Assembly (NCBI RefSeq): GCF_002927275.1
Contig: NZ_PRKW01000006.1
Coordinates: 62,001 to 126,000 of the forward strand
Direction: 5' to 3'
DNA: 64,000 bases
DNA from: Arthrobacter pityocampae
GTDB taxonomy: Bacteria; Actinomycetota; Actinomycetes; Actinomycetales; Micrococcaceae
Below are positions 24,796-33,183 of the stretch, piece by piece (the first letter of the stretch is position 1; each line of letters opens with the position of its first letter). The notes beneath the pieces were generated by a model. That model was given only the letters and a program-made list of their open reading frames with translations. It was not told where the DNA came from and made no database searches. Both the position numbers and the translations under genes were made by a program.

Positions 24796-26823
24796 TCAGT
24801 CGACCGTCGAGGCCGCAGTCACTCCGGCTGCCGTCTGTTGCCCGGCCGACAGCGGGACCTCGCTCGGCGTCCACGCCGATGCCCGGTCCAGGATGGCGTC
24901 GGCGATCGCATCGGCGTCGAGCAGGGTCCTGCTGCCCGCTTCGAGTGCCGCGCCCGCCTGCGCAGCGATCGCCGTGCCCCACTGCACGGACGCGAGCTGG
25001 AGACCGATGACGAAGAGCGATCCCTGCTCCCTGCCGGACCGGTCGACCGCCCGGTACGGGGGCCCGGCGACATCCAGTCCGGTAGTGGTGACGGGGGCGC
25101 CGCCCTCCCCCAGGAACGTCGCCGGCCGGACGATCCCCTCCTGCAGCATCTGGCGCATCAGCGGGGAGATGCTCGTGGACACGCGGTTCGCCGGCATCAT
25201 GGCTTCAACGAGGTAGTGCGCCGTGAAGGAGTCCCCGGAGACCCACGGCGAAGCCGCCCGGAACAGGCCCACCTCCGGGTCGAAGCCGAAACTGGGGTTC
25301 GGGCCGACGAAGCGGACGATCCCCGCCCGGACGAGCGCCGCGAGCTGTGCGATCCGGAGCGGTGGCGGGCCGCTCGCGAGACCCTCGACCAGCGGTTCGA
25401 ACCACCCGCGCAGTTCGGCGTTCCACGACGCGACGGAGATCCCTCCGTCCGCCACGACCTGCTTGATCACCGTGCGCCCGGCGTTCAGGGCTCCGATCGC
25501 CATCTTCAGCGGATCGTCCTCGCCCTGCGCCGACCCAGCGGCATCCGCGTCGAGGTAGGCGAGCACGGCCCCGGTGAAGGCGTCCCCGTCCGCGAAGCGC
25601 CGGCCGGCGAAGGGGTGGGCGAGGGCCTCGACGTCGAGCCGCAGGTCCACGGGAACGGCTCGCGCGACGGCGTCCCCGGCTGTGACCTCCCAGCCGGGGC
25701 CGTCCGTCGCCAGGGCTGCGTCGAGGTCCGCGAGGAACGCCTCGGTCGGCACGAGGAACACGCCGGGCGCGGTCCGGCCGAGGGTCGAGTAGTAGGTCCA
25801 CAGCACGTCGCGGTGCAGGAGGGGCCAGAGGTCGTGGTCGAAGCCGGGTTGGACGCCGGAGGCCCGGAAGGCGAGGGCGCGGTCGAGGGTGCAGAAACGC
25901 AGGACGACGCTGCGCGGGACGTACGAGTCCAGGGACGCTTTGGCCCGGTAGGGGACGCCGCGGCGTGAGGCGGCCACGAGGCGGGGCTCCTTGCCGGACG
26001 GCGTGTAGACGAGCCGGCCGTCGTCGCCGGCGCTGGAGAACCGTCCGCCGCGACCCTCCGTCAGCTGGATCATGGCGTCGAAGAAGTTCAGTCCCAGCCC
26101 CCGCACCAGGACGGTCTTGCCCGCCGGAAGGCGGTTCCAGGAGACATCGGCCGGGACGGCGGGCGGCCAGTACTGCAGGCCGTGCCGAGCCGCCGCGTCC
26201 TGGAATCGGGCCTGCTCGGGGGTCAGGGCCGCCGGGAGGTGGCCGAGCGCCAGGACGACGTCGTCGGCGTCGAGCCGGGAGCCGTCGTCGAGGGTGATCC
26301 GCCATTCGTGGGCGCCGCGCCGTACCGAGCCGGTGCGGTCGAGGCCCACCGCCTCGTGGCGGTGGTGGATCACGGAGACGTTGGGCGGCGCCGACCGCAC
26401 CACCTCGCCGAACACCCAGGCGAGGTAGCGTCCGTAGAGCGCCCTGCTCGGGAAGTCCCGGGAGGCGAGCCCCGCGCATTCCGCCAGGTCGTCGCCGTCG
26501 AGCCCCGGGACGAGACCCTCCACCGCACGCTCGCGCCACGCGTCGAAGGACAGACCCACGGGCGCGGGGGCGATGCCCGCGGCCGGGGCGCCGACCGGCA
26601 CCACCGTCGGGTACAGACAGGGCGTGTTCATCAGGAAGAGCCGCGACTGGTCCGGCCGCCAGACGTGGCCCGGCCCGGGATCGTGCGGCTCGACGACGCG
26701 GATCACGAGCGCGGGCGCGGACTCTCCGAGGGCCCGATGCCCGGCGATCAGCCGCTCGAGAACGGAGGTGCCGCGGGGCCCACCGCCGATGACGGCCACC
26801 TGCCGTGTGTCCTGGATCTCCAC
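24796..26823 (-). CDS. FAD/NAD(P)-binding domain protein
   Basis: A 675-residue protein of the PF13454 (FAD/NAD(P)-binding, HsdR-independent) type found in Actinobacteria and Proteobacteria. The N-terminal Rossmann motif VAVIGGGPRGTSVLERL (9-25), PHDPGPGHVWRPDQ, FLMNTPCLYPTVV and VLALGHLP mark the family; VLVRGLGLNFFDAM is a second nucleotide-binding-like motif. Such proteins are often annotated as hydroxyacylglutathione-hydrolase-like or lysine/ornithine monooxygenase-related, but the reaction is unknown. GTG 26823 is chosen from the position of the Rossmann strand; the Shine-Dalgarno is weak. It is divergent from the S9 peptidase gene, 77 nt apart. Confidence 0.85.
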   Translation of the reverse strand: MEIQDTRQVAVIGGGPRGTSVLERLIAGHRALGESAPALVIRVVEPHDPGPGHVWRPDQSRLFLMNTPCLYPTVVPVGAPAAGIAPAPVGLSFDAWRERAVEGLVPGLDGDDLAECAGLASRDFPSRALYGRYLAWVFGEVVRSAPPNVSVIHHRHEAVGLDRTGSVRRGAHEWRITLDDGSRLDADDVVLALGHLPAALTPEQARFQDAAARHGLQYWPPAVPADVSWNRLPAGKTVLVRGLGLNFFDAMIQLTEGRGGRFSSAGDDGRLVYTPSGKEPRLVAASRRGVPYRAKASLDSYVPRSVVLRFCTLDRALAFRASGVQPGFDHDLWPLLHRDVLWTYYSTLGRTAPGVFLVPTEAFLADLDAALATDGPGWEVTAGDAVARAVPVDLRLDVEALAHPFAGRRFADGDAFTGAVLAYLDADAAGSAQGEDDPLKMAIGALNAGRTVIKQVVADGGISVASWNAELRGWFEPLVEGLASGPPPLRIAQLAALVRAGIVRFVGPNPSFGFDPEVGLFRAASPWVSGDSFTAHYLVEAMMPANRVSTSISPLMRQMLQEGIVRPATFLGEGGAPVTTTGLDVAGPPYRAVDRSGREQGSLFVIGLQLASVQWGTAIAAQAGAALEAGSRTLLDADAIADAILDRASAWTPSEVPLSAGQQTAAGVTAASTVD

Positions 26824-26888
26824 CGTTCCAGAGTATCCAACCCGGCCGCCCTGCCGGTCCGCCGGAAGGTGCGTGACGCGTCCCTGCA

Positions 26889-26894
26889 TAGGAT
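26889..26894 (+). promoter_or_regulatory. -10 box for a probable leaderless peptidase mRNA
   Basis: TAGGAT ends 6 nt before ATG 26901, the spacing at which transcription would begin at the start codon. No Shine-Dalgarno is present. Confidence 0.5.
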
Positions 26895-26900
26895 GGGCCC

Positions 26901-28988
26901 ATGACGCTGCACACCGATAGCCCCGCCATGACGGACGACCCCTTCCTCTGGCTGGAGGACATCTACGGCGAGCGGCCACTCGACTGGGTGCGCGCCGAGA
27001 ACGCCCTGACGGAGGGTGCACTGGTGACGCCGGACTTCGAGACCCGCGAGCGCGGCATCCTCGAGGTGCTCGACTCCACCGACCGCATCCCGATGGTGGG
27101 CAAGCACGGCGACCACTACTACAACTTCTGGCGCGACGCCGAGCACCGGCAGGGCATCTGGCGCCGCACGACGTGGGAGAGCTACGCCTCCGACGCCCCG
27201 GCGTGGGAGCTCCTCCTGGACGTCGACGCCCTGAGTGCCGCCGAAGGCATGGAGTGGGTCTGGGGCGGTGCCCTGTTCCTGCGCCCCGCGGACGGCGAGC
27301 CCCACACCCGGGTCCTGGTGGTGCTGTCCCCCGACGGCGGCGACGCCGCACGCTACCGAGAGTTCGACCTCGGCGACCTGGCCTTCGTGGACGGCGGGTT
27401 CGACATCCCCACAGCCAAGAGCCGCATCACGTGGGCGGGGCCGGACACCCTCCACGTGGGCACTGATTTCGGCCCGGGCTCCATGACCACGAGCTCCTAC
27501 CCGCGGACCGTCCGCACCCTGCAGCGCGGCGGCACCCTGGCCGACGCCGAGGAGTACTTCGACGTGGACGAGGACCACCTGATGGCCCTGGTCCTGCACG
27601 ACTCCACCCCCGGCTTCGTGCGCGACGTCGCCGTCGACTCGATCGACTTCTACACGCGGCACACCTATCTCCGGCGTGATGGGGCATGGCTGATGATCGA
27701 GGTGCCGGAGGACGCGAGCATCTCCCTCCACCGCGAGTGGCTGATCGTGCGGCCGCGCACGGACTGGACCGTCGCCGGCACCACCCACGCCGCCGGCTCG
27801 CTGCTCGTCGTCGGGCTCGAGGCGTTCCTCGCCGGTGAGCGGTCCTTCGCCACGGTGTTCACCCCGGACGCGTCGACATCCCTGCAGTCCTGGAGCTGGA
27901 CCCGGGATCATCTGCTGCTGAACCTGCTGCGCGACGTCTCCTCCGAGATCCGCATCCTCGATCCCGCGCAGGGCTGGGCGGTGGAACTCCTCGACGCCTG
28001 CCCGCCGCTCCACGCGGTGGACGCCTACGCCGTCGACGACGAGGACGACGACGCCGGCAACGACTACTGGCTGATCGCCACCGGCTTCCTCACCCCCTCG
28101 ACCCTCTACCGCGGGACGATCGGCGGTGACCACACCGCAGTCAAGGCCTCGCCGTCGTACTTCGACGAGGACCGCTTCGCGGTCGAGCAGCACTTCGCGG
28201 TCTCCCGCGACGGCACGCGCGTCCCGTACTTCCAGATCGCCGCGAAGAACCTCGTGCTCGACGGCGGCAACCCCACCCTGCTCTCCGGGTACGGCGGGTT
28301 CGAGCACTCCATGACGCCCGCGTACAGCGGCGTGATCGGCCGCGGCTGGCTGGAACGCACCACCGACGACGGCCGCCCGGGGGTGTACGTGCTGGCGAAC
28401 ATCCGCGGCGGCGGCGAGTACGGCCCGGCGTGGCACCGCGCCGCCCTGCACGCCGAGCGACACCGCGCGTACGAGGACTTCGCGGCGATCGCCGAGGACC
28501 TGGTGGGCCGCGGCGTCACGTCACCGGCGCTGCTGGGCTGCACGGGCCGGAGCAACGGCGGCCTGCTCGTGGGCAACATGCTGACCACCTACCCGCACCT
28601 GTTCGGCGCCGTCTCCTGCGGCGTCCCGCTACTGGATATGCGCCGGTACACGAAGCTCTCCGCCGGGTACTCGTGGATCGCGGAGTACGGCGACCCGGAC
28701 AAGCCCGAGGAGTGGGAGTACGTGCGGACGTTCTCGCCGTACCACCTGCTGCGTGACGGTGTGGACTACCCGAAGACCCTGATCTGGACGGCGACCAGCG
28801 ACGACCGCGTGGGGCCGGTCCAGGCCCGCAAGATGGCCGCGAGGATGAAGGACCTCGGCGCGGGGGACGTCTGGTTCCACGAGGCGCTCGAGGGCGGCCA
28901 CGCCGGGGCATCGGACAATCGGCAGGCCGCGAGGATGCACGCGATGAGCTTCGAGTTCCTGTGGCGGGCGCTGACCGGCTCCCTCTGA
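26901..28988 (+). CDS. prolyl oligopeptidase family serine peptidase (S9A)
   Basis: A 695-residue protein with the N-terminal beta-propeller of S9A peptidases (starting DDPFLWLEDIYGERPLDWV) and a C-terminal alpha/beta-hydrolase domain. The triad is visible: Ser551 in GRSNGG, Asp in SDDRV (634-635) and His667 in GGHAG; the oxyanion-loop motif ANIRGGGEYG is intact. No signal peptide, so it should act in the cytosol on short peptides or amide/ester substrates. The Gly-x-Ser-x-Gly-Gly motif is as in true prolyl oligopeptidases. Length is typical. ATG 26901 is supported by the TAGGAT box 6 nt upstream; an ATG at codon 10 is an alternative. Confidence 0.93.
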   Translation: MTLHTDSPAMTDDPFLWLEDIYGERPLDWVRAENALTEGALVTPDFETRERGILEVLDSTDRIPMVGKHGDHYYNFWRDAEHRQGIWRRTTWESYASDAPAWELLLDVDALSAAEGMEWVWGGALFLRPADGEPHTRVLVVLSPDGGDAARYREFDLGDLAFVDGGFDIPTAKSRITWAGPDTLHVGTDFGPGSMTTSSYPRTVRTLQRGGTLADAEEYFDVDEDHLMALVLHDSTPGFVRDVAVDSIDFYTRHTYLRRDGAWLMIEVPEDASISLHREWLIVRPRTDWTVAGTTHAAGSLLVVGLEAFLAGERSFATVFTPDASTSLQSWSWTRDHLLLNLLRDVSSEIRILDPAQGWAVELLDACPPLHAVDAYAVDDEDDDAGNDYWLIATGFLTPSTLYRGTIGGDHTAVKASPSYFDEDRFAVEQHFAVSRDGTRVPYFQIAAKNLVLDGGNPTLLSGYGGFEHSMTPAYSGVIGRGWLERTTDDGRPGVYVLANIRGGGEYGPAWHRAALHAERHRAYEDFAAIAEDLVGRGVTSPALLGCTGRSNGGLLVGNMLTTYPHLFGAVSCGVPLLDMRRYTKLSAGYSWIAEYGDPDKPEEWEYVRTFSPYHLLRDGVDYPKTLIWTATSDDRVGPVQARKMAARMKDLGAGDVWFHEALEGGHAGASDNRQAARMHAMSFEFLWRALTGSL

Positions 28989-29028
28989 CCGGCGGCGGTG
29001 CCGCTTCGGGTCCGGGCCCACCGGCGGC

Positions 29029-29112
29029 CGGTTGGATCGCCTCGCCTCCGGCCCGGGCTCGGGCGCCTCGCTTCGGGTCGGTTGGATCGCCTCGCCTCCG
29101 GCCCGGGCTCGG
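29029..29112 (+). repeat. two 34-nt direct repeats, 50-nt period
   Basis: Copies at 29029-29062 and 29079-29112 are identical and contain GGTTGGATCGCCTCGCCTCC followed by GGCCCGGGCTCGG. A shorter related piece (GGCGCCTCGCTTCGGGT) sits between them. The region lies between the S9 peptidase stop and tRNA-Ser, in 213 nt with no gene. Confidence 0.85.
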
Positions 29113-29201
29113 TCTCGGCTTCGGTCTGGCGCGGGATCGAAGGCCTGTTTTGCTTGTGCTGTCCCCTTCTGGGTAACCTTGGGAAGCTAGCGATAGCCGA
29201 T

Positions 29202-29289
29202 GGAGACGTGCCAGAGCGGCCGAATGGGCTTCACTGCTAATGAAGTGTGGGCCTAAAGCCTACCGGGGGTTCAAATCCCCCCGTCTCCG
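29202..29289 (+). tRNA. tRNA-Ser(GCU)
   Basis: 88-nt class II tRNA: acceptor arms GGAGACG and CGTCTCC pair fully, anticodon loop CTGCTAA gives GCT, long variable arm, T-loop GTTCAAAT, discriminator G, no CCA. Reads AGC and AGU. Confidence 0.97.
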
Positions 29290-29293
29290 CGCT

Positions 29294-29322
29294 AAGACCC
29301 CCGCACCTGCGGGGGTCTTTTT
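29294..29322 (+). terminator. terminator of tRNA-Ser(GCU)
   Basis: Stem of 11 bp (AAGACCCCCGC with its complement) and ACCT loop, followed by TTTTTG. Starts 5 nt after the tRNA. Confidence 0.9.
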
Positions 29323-29347
29323 GTTGCCCGGCCGTTCCTCAGGGGCG

Positions 29348-31462
29348 TCAGGCCTTGAGCGCCAACGCGAACGGCAACACCCCGGACGCCCCGGCAGCGC
29401 GCAGCGCCCGCCCGGCCTCCGTGATGGTCCAGCGGCTGTCCGCGAAGTCGTCGACGAGCAGCACAGGCCCCGGGTTCGCCGCGAACCAGGCAGCCCCCTG
29501 GTCCGGAACGCCGAAGTGATCCCACACCGCGGCGAGACGGAATGCGCTGTTCCCGCCGGGCTGTCCCTGGGGGAAGCCGTGTGGTGTGGTCAACTGCCCG
29601 AGATAGGGGATGCGGCCCACACCCGCGAGCGCCTGCGCCAGGGACCCGACGAGCTGGGGGCGCCGTCGCGAGGGGATACTCACGACCGCGACGGGCCGCT
29701 CCTCCCACCCCCACTGGGCCAGCACGCGGACCACGGCCTCGACGACCGCCGGATCGAGCGGGGCGTCCGGTGTCGCATCCGCCAGGAGTTCACGGAGCCG
29801 GTTGCCCCAGCCGAGGTCGGTGAGTCGGGCGAGGGCACGTCCGGGCAGGCTGACCTCGCCCGGCTTCAGCTTCCCCTTGAGCGGCACCCCGAGCTTGTCC
29901 ATGCCGGAGGGCCACTGGCCGCGGGGCTCGAGCTCCACCCCGACCCTGCTGAGGGCCTGGTTCGCGGAGTCCGACGCCTCGTGGGCCACCTCGTCGGAGT
30001 ACCAGGGGCCGGCGCAGTTGTCGCAGCGGCCGCAGGGGGTGGCCGCTGGGTCGTCGAGCGACCGCGAGAGGAACTCCATGCGGCAGGCGGTGGTGTTCTC
30101 GTAGTCGAGCATCGCCTTCTGTTCCACGACGCGCGCCTCGCTGATGCGGCGGTACCGCTCGGCGTCGTACTCCCACGTCGCACCGGTGCCCTCCCACCCG
30201 CCGGTGACCTTGCGGACCGCGCCGTCGACGTCGAGCACCTTGAGCAGCAGCTCGAGCGGTGAGCGCTTGAGGTTCACCCGCGTCTCGAGGGCGGGGGTGG
30301 ACAGGACGACACCGGGCTGGAGCGCCTCGATCACCCGGAGCGCGGCGTCCTGGGACGGCATCGACGCGGTGGCGAAGTACTCCCAGATGTCGCGGTCCTC
30401 CGCGCCGGGCAGCAGCAGGACGTCGGCGTTGGGTGTCCCGCGCCCGGCGCGTCCGACCTGCTGGTAGTAGGCGACCGGGGACGAGGGTGCGCCGAGGTGC
30501 ACCACGAACCCGAGGTCCGGCTTGTCGAAGCCCATGCCCAGGGCGCTCGTGGCCACGAGGGCCTTCACCTCGTTGTTCTTGAGGGCCGCCTCGGCGGCCT
30601 CGCGGTCGGCGGGGTCCGTGCGCCCGGTGTAGGCGCGGACCGCGTGGCCGTTCTCCCGCAGGAGCCGGGCGGTGTCCTCCGCGGCGGACACGGTGAGGGC
30701 GTAGATGATGCCGCTGCCCGGCAGGTCCGAGAGGTGGGTGAGGAGCCAGGCGAGGCGCGACCGCGGACTGGGCAGCCGCAGGACGCCGAGTCGCAGGGAC
30801 TTCCGGGCGAGCTCGCCGCGCAGCGTGAAGACGTCCGTGCCGCCCGCCCCCAGCTGCTCCTCGACGTCCTTCACCACGCGCGAGTTGGCGGTTGCCGTGG
30901 TGGCCAGCACGGGCACCCCGGTCGGCAGGCCAAGGATGAGCTCGCGCAGGCGCCGGTAGTCGGGCCGGAAGTCGTGCCCCCAGTCGGAGATGCAGTGGGC
31001 CTCGTCGATCACGAGCAGGCCTGTCCGCCGCATGAGTTCCGGGAGGTGCTGCTCGCGGAAGGACGGGTTGTTGAGGCGCTCGGGCGAGACGAGGAGGACG
31101 TCCACCTCGTTGGCCTCGAGCTTCGCGGTGATGTCCTGCCACTCGGTCTGGTTGGCCGAGTTGATGGCCTCCGCCCGGACACCGGCCCTCGCCGCGGCGG
31201 CGACCTGGTCCCGCATGAGCGCCAGGAGCGGCGAGACGATCAGCGTGGGGCCTGCACCGCGGGCGCGCAGGAGCAGGCTCGCGACGAAGTACACGGCCGA
31301 CTTGCCCCACCCGGTGCGTTGGACCACGAGCGCCCGGCGCCCGCCCTCCACGAGGGCGTCGATGGCCTCGAACTGCCCGTCGTGGAACCGTGCGTCCGGT
31401 GACCCGACGAGGGTGGTCAGGATTTCGGTGGCTTGCTCGTTCAGCGTGGTGGTCGGCGACAT
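29348..31462 (-). CDS. recQ: RecQ-family ATP-dependent DNA helicase with phosphoribosyltransferase-like C-terminus
   Basis: A 704-residue 3'-5' DNA helicase. RecA-like domain 1 has motif I TGWGKS (50-55) and the DEAH box with HCISDWGHDFRPDY (153-169). Domain 2 has ALGMGFDKPDL and the arginine-finger motif QQVGRAGRG. A zinc-binding stretch with four Cys follows (CRMEF to CGRCDNC). Instead of a classical HRDC domain, the C-terminus (about 560-704) ends with VLLVDDFADSRWT (667-679), the PRPP-binding signature of type I phosphoribosyltransferases as in ComF. Such RecQ-PRT fusions exist in several phyla; the PRT role is unknown. ATG 31462; the promoter region is shared with the divergent phosphomutase gene. 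Confidence 0.93.
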   Translation of the reverse strand: MSPTTTLNEQATEILTTLVGSPDARFHDGQFEAIDALVEGGRRALVVQRTGWGKSAVYFVASLLLRARGAGPTLIVSPLLALMRDQVAAAARAGVRAEAINSANQTEWQDITAKLEANEVDVLLVSPERLNNPSFREQHLPELMRRTGLLVIDEAHCISDWGHDFRPDYRRLRELILGLPTGVPVLATTATANSRVVKDVEEQLGAGGTDVFTLRGELARKSLRLGVLRLPSPRSRLAWLLTHLSDLPGSGIIYALTVSAAEDTARLLRENGHAVRAYTGRTDPADREAAEAALKNNEVKALVATSALGMGFDKPDLGFVVHLGAPSSPVAYYQQVGRAGRGTPNADVLLLPGAEDRDIWEYFATASMPSQDAALRVIEALQPGVVLSTPALETRVNLKRSPLELLLKVLDVDGAVRKVTGGWEGTGATWEYDAERYRRISEARVVEQKAMLDYENTTACRMEFLSRSLDDPAATPCGRCDNCAGPWYSDEVAHEASDSANQALSRVGVELEPRGQWPSGMDKLGVPLKGKLKPGEVSLPGRALARLTDLGWGNRLRELLADATPDAPLDPAVVEAVVRVLAQWGWEERPVAVVSIPSRRRPQLVGSLAQALAGVGRIPYLGQLTTPHGFPQGQPGGNSAFRLAAVWDHFGVPDQGAAWFAANPGPVLLVDDFADSRWTITEAGRALRAAGASGVLPFALALKA

Positions 31463-31542
31463 GTCCCCAGTATCCCAGCCGCCTCCCCCACTCCCCGTGG
31501 TGCAACGGCTATGTGCACAACCGTCGCTCCGCTACCAGCCGA

Positions 31543-31548
31543 TACACT
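31543..31548 (+). promoter_or_regulatory. -10 box for a probable leaderless phosphomutase mRNA
   Basis: TACACT ends 7 nt before GTG 31556; no Shine-Dalgarno precedes that start. This supports GTG 31556 over the upstream in-frame ATG 31511. Confidence 0.5.
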
Positions 31549-31555
31549 TCCAGAC

Positions 31556-32962
31556 GTGACTACAACCATCGATCTCTCTGCATCCTTCAAGGCCTATGAC
31601 GTCCGCGGCATCGTCGGCGAGACCATCACCGTCGAGTCGGTCCGGGCCGTGGGAGCGGCGTTCGTCGACTCGCTGGAGCTGGCGGGTGAGACCATCTTGG
31701 TCGGCGGGGACATGCGGCCGTCGTCACCCGAGTTCTCGAAGGCCTTCGCCGAGGGCGCCACCCGCCGCGGCGCGAACGTGGTGTACCTCGACCTCATCTC
31801 CACCGACGAGCTCTACTACGCCAGCGGCACCCTGAACGCGGCCGGTGTGACGTTTACCGCCAGCCACAACCCGGCCCAGTACAACGGCATGAAGATGACG
31901 CGTCCCGGTGCCGTCCCGGTGTCCTCTGAGACGGGGCTCAACGACGTTCAGGCGCGGGCGGAACGTTATCTCGCCGACGGCGTGATCCCCGCCGTCGAGG
32001 TGCAGGGCACCGTGGGCGTGCGTGACGTCCTCGAGGAGTACTCGCGGTTCCTGCGCGCCCAGGTGGACCTCTCGTCGTCGCGCCCGCTGAAGGTGGTGGT
32101 CGATGCCGGCAACGGCATGGCGGGCCTGACCACCCCCGCCGTCCTCGGCGACAAGATCCTGCCCGCCCTCCCCTTCGAGATCGTGCCGCTCTACTTCGAG
32201 CTCGACGGCTCGTTCCCCAACCACCCGGCCAACCCGCTCGAGCCGGAGAACCTCCGCGACCTGCAGGCCGCCGTCGTCGAGCACGGCGCGGACCTCGGGA
32301 TCGCGTTCGACGGCGACGCCGACCGCTGCTTCATCATCGACGAGCTCGGCGCGCCCGTCTCCCCCAGTGCCATCACCGCGATGGTCGCCCGCCGCGAGAT
32401 CGCCCGCGCACAGGCCGCCGGCGAGGCCGAGCCCGTGATCATCCACAACCTCATCACCTCCCGCGCGGTGCCGGAACTCATCAGGCACGACGGCGGCCGC
32501 CCGGTGCGTACCCGGGTGGGCCACTCCTTCATCAAGGCCGTCATGGCGAAGGAGGGCGCCGTGTTCGGCGGCGAGCACTCCGCGCACTACTACTTCCGGG
32601 ACTTCTGGAACGCGGACACGGGGATGCTCGCCGCGATGCACGTCCTCGCGGCCCTCGGCGAGCAGGACGGTCCGCTCTCTGAGCTGGGCCGCGAGTACGA
32701 GCCCTACTTCTCCTCCGGCGAGGTCAACTCGAAGGTCGCGGACCTCCCGGCGTCCATCGCCCGGGCGCGCGCCGAGTTCGAGCAGGACGGCGTGGTCGTC
32801 GACGACCTCGACGGGCTCACCTTCACGCCGGACCACGGGGACTGGTGGTTCAACCTCCGCCCCTCGAACACCGAGCCGTACCTGCGGCTCAACGCCGAGG
32901 CCGTGGACCCGCAGACGCTCCAGGACCTCGTGCAGCGCGTCCTCGCCGTCATCCGCGACTGA
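31556..32962 (+). CDS. manB: phosphomannomutase/phosphoglucomutase
   Basis: A 468-residue alpha-D-phosphohexomutase that interconverts mannose (or glucose) 6- and 1-phosphates for GDP-mannose, glycan or glycogen synthesis. Motifs: N-terminal KAYDVRGIVGE, the phosphoserine loop TASHNP with Ser103, the magnesium loop DGDADR (252-257), the sugar-binding loop GGEHSAHYYF and the phosphate-binding RPSNTEPYLRL near the C-terminus. All four domains are complete. Substrate preference between mannose and glucose cannot be fixed from these motifs. The same DNA allows an earlier start at ATG 31511, but the family start and the -10 box favour GTG 31556. Confidence 0.93.
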   Translation: MTTTIDLSASFKAYDVRGIVGETITVESVRAVGAAFVDSLELAGETILVGGDMRPSSPEFSKAFAEGATRRGANVVYLDLISTDELYYASGTLNAAGVTFTASHNPAQYNGMKMTRPGAVPVSSETGLNDVQARAERYLADGVIPAVEVQGTVGVRDVLEEYSRFLRAQVDLSSSRPLKVVVDAGNGMAGLTTPAVLGDKILPALPFEIVPLYFELDGSFPNHPANPLEPENLRDLQAAVVEHGADLGIAFDGDADRCFIIDELGAPVSPSAITAMVARREIARAQAAGEAEPVIIHNLITSRAVPELIRHDGGRPVRTRVGHSFIKAVMAKEGAVFGGEHSAHYYFRDFWNADTGMLAAMHVLAALGEQDGPLSELGREYEPYFSSGEVNSKVADLPASIARARAEFEQDGVVVDDLDGLTFTPDHGDWWFNLRPSNTEPYLRLNAEAVDPQTLQDLVQRVLAVIRD

Positions 32963-33014
32963 CCCTCGGCCCGGCCTCCCGGCCTAGTATCGGCCCTGAG
33001 GACGGTTGACTGGG

Positions 33015-33167
33015 CAGGCGTGGCGGGTCCGGTTGCCCAGGACCCGCCACCTCTGCACACCGACGGAGGATGGGCGCGGAAGCGCCCTCATGCCCCCGTC
33101 GAGTGCCCAGGCATGGCGGGTCCCGGCGCTCGGGACCCGCCGGACGTGCGCAGGCATGGCGGACGCC
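33015..33167. repeat. three-copy palindromic repeat cluster between convergent manB and pckG
   Basis: The core CAGGC(G/A)TGGCGG occurs at 33015, 33108 and 33151. The first two copies continue into hairpins with 11-bp perfect stems: 33020-33030 with 33040-33050, and 33115-33125 with 33131-33141. A small GGGCGCGGAAGCGCCC hairpin lies between. The third copy lacks the second arm. The 221-nt gap holds no coding region. It resembles a REP-type intergenic element and probably also terminates transcription from both sides. Confidence 0.8.
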
Positions 33168-33183
33168 GTCGTCGGCCGGACGC

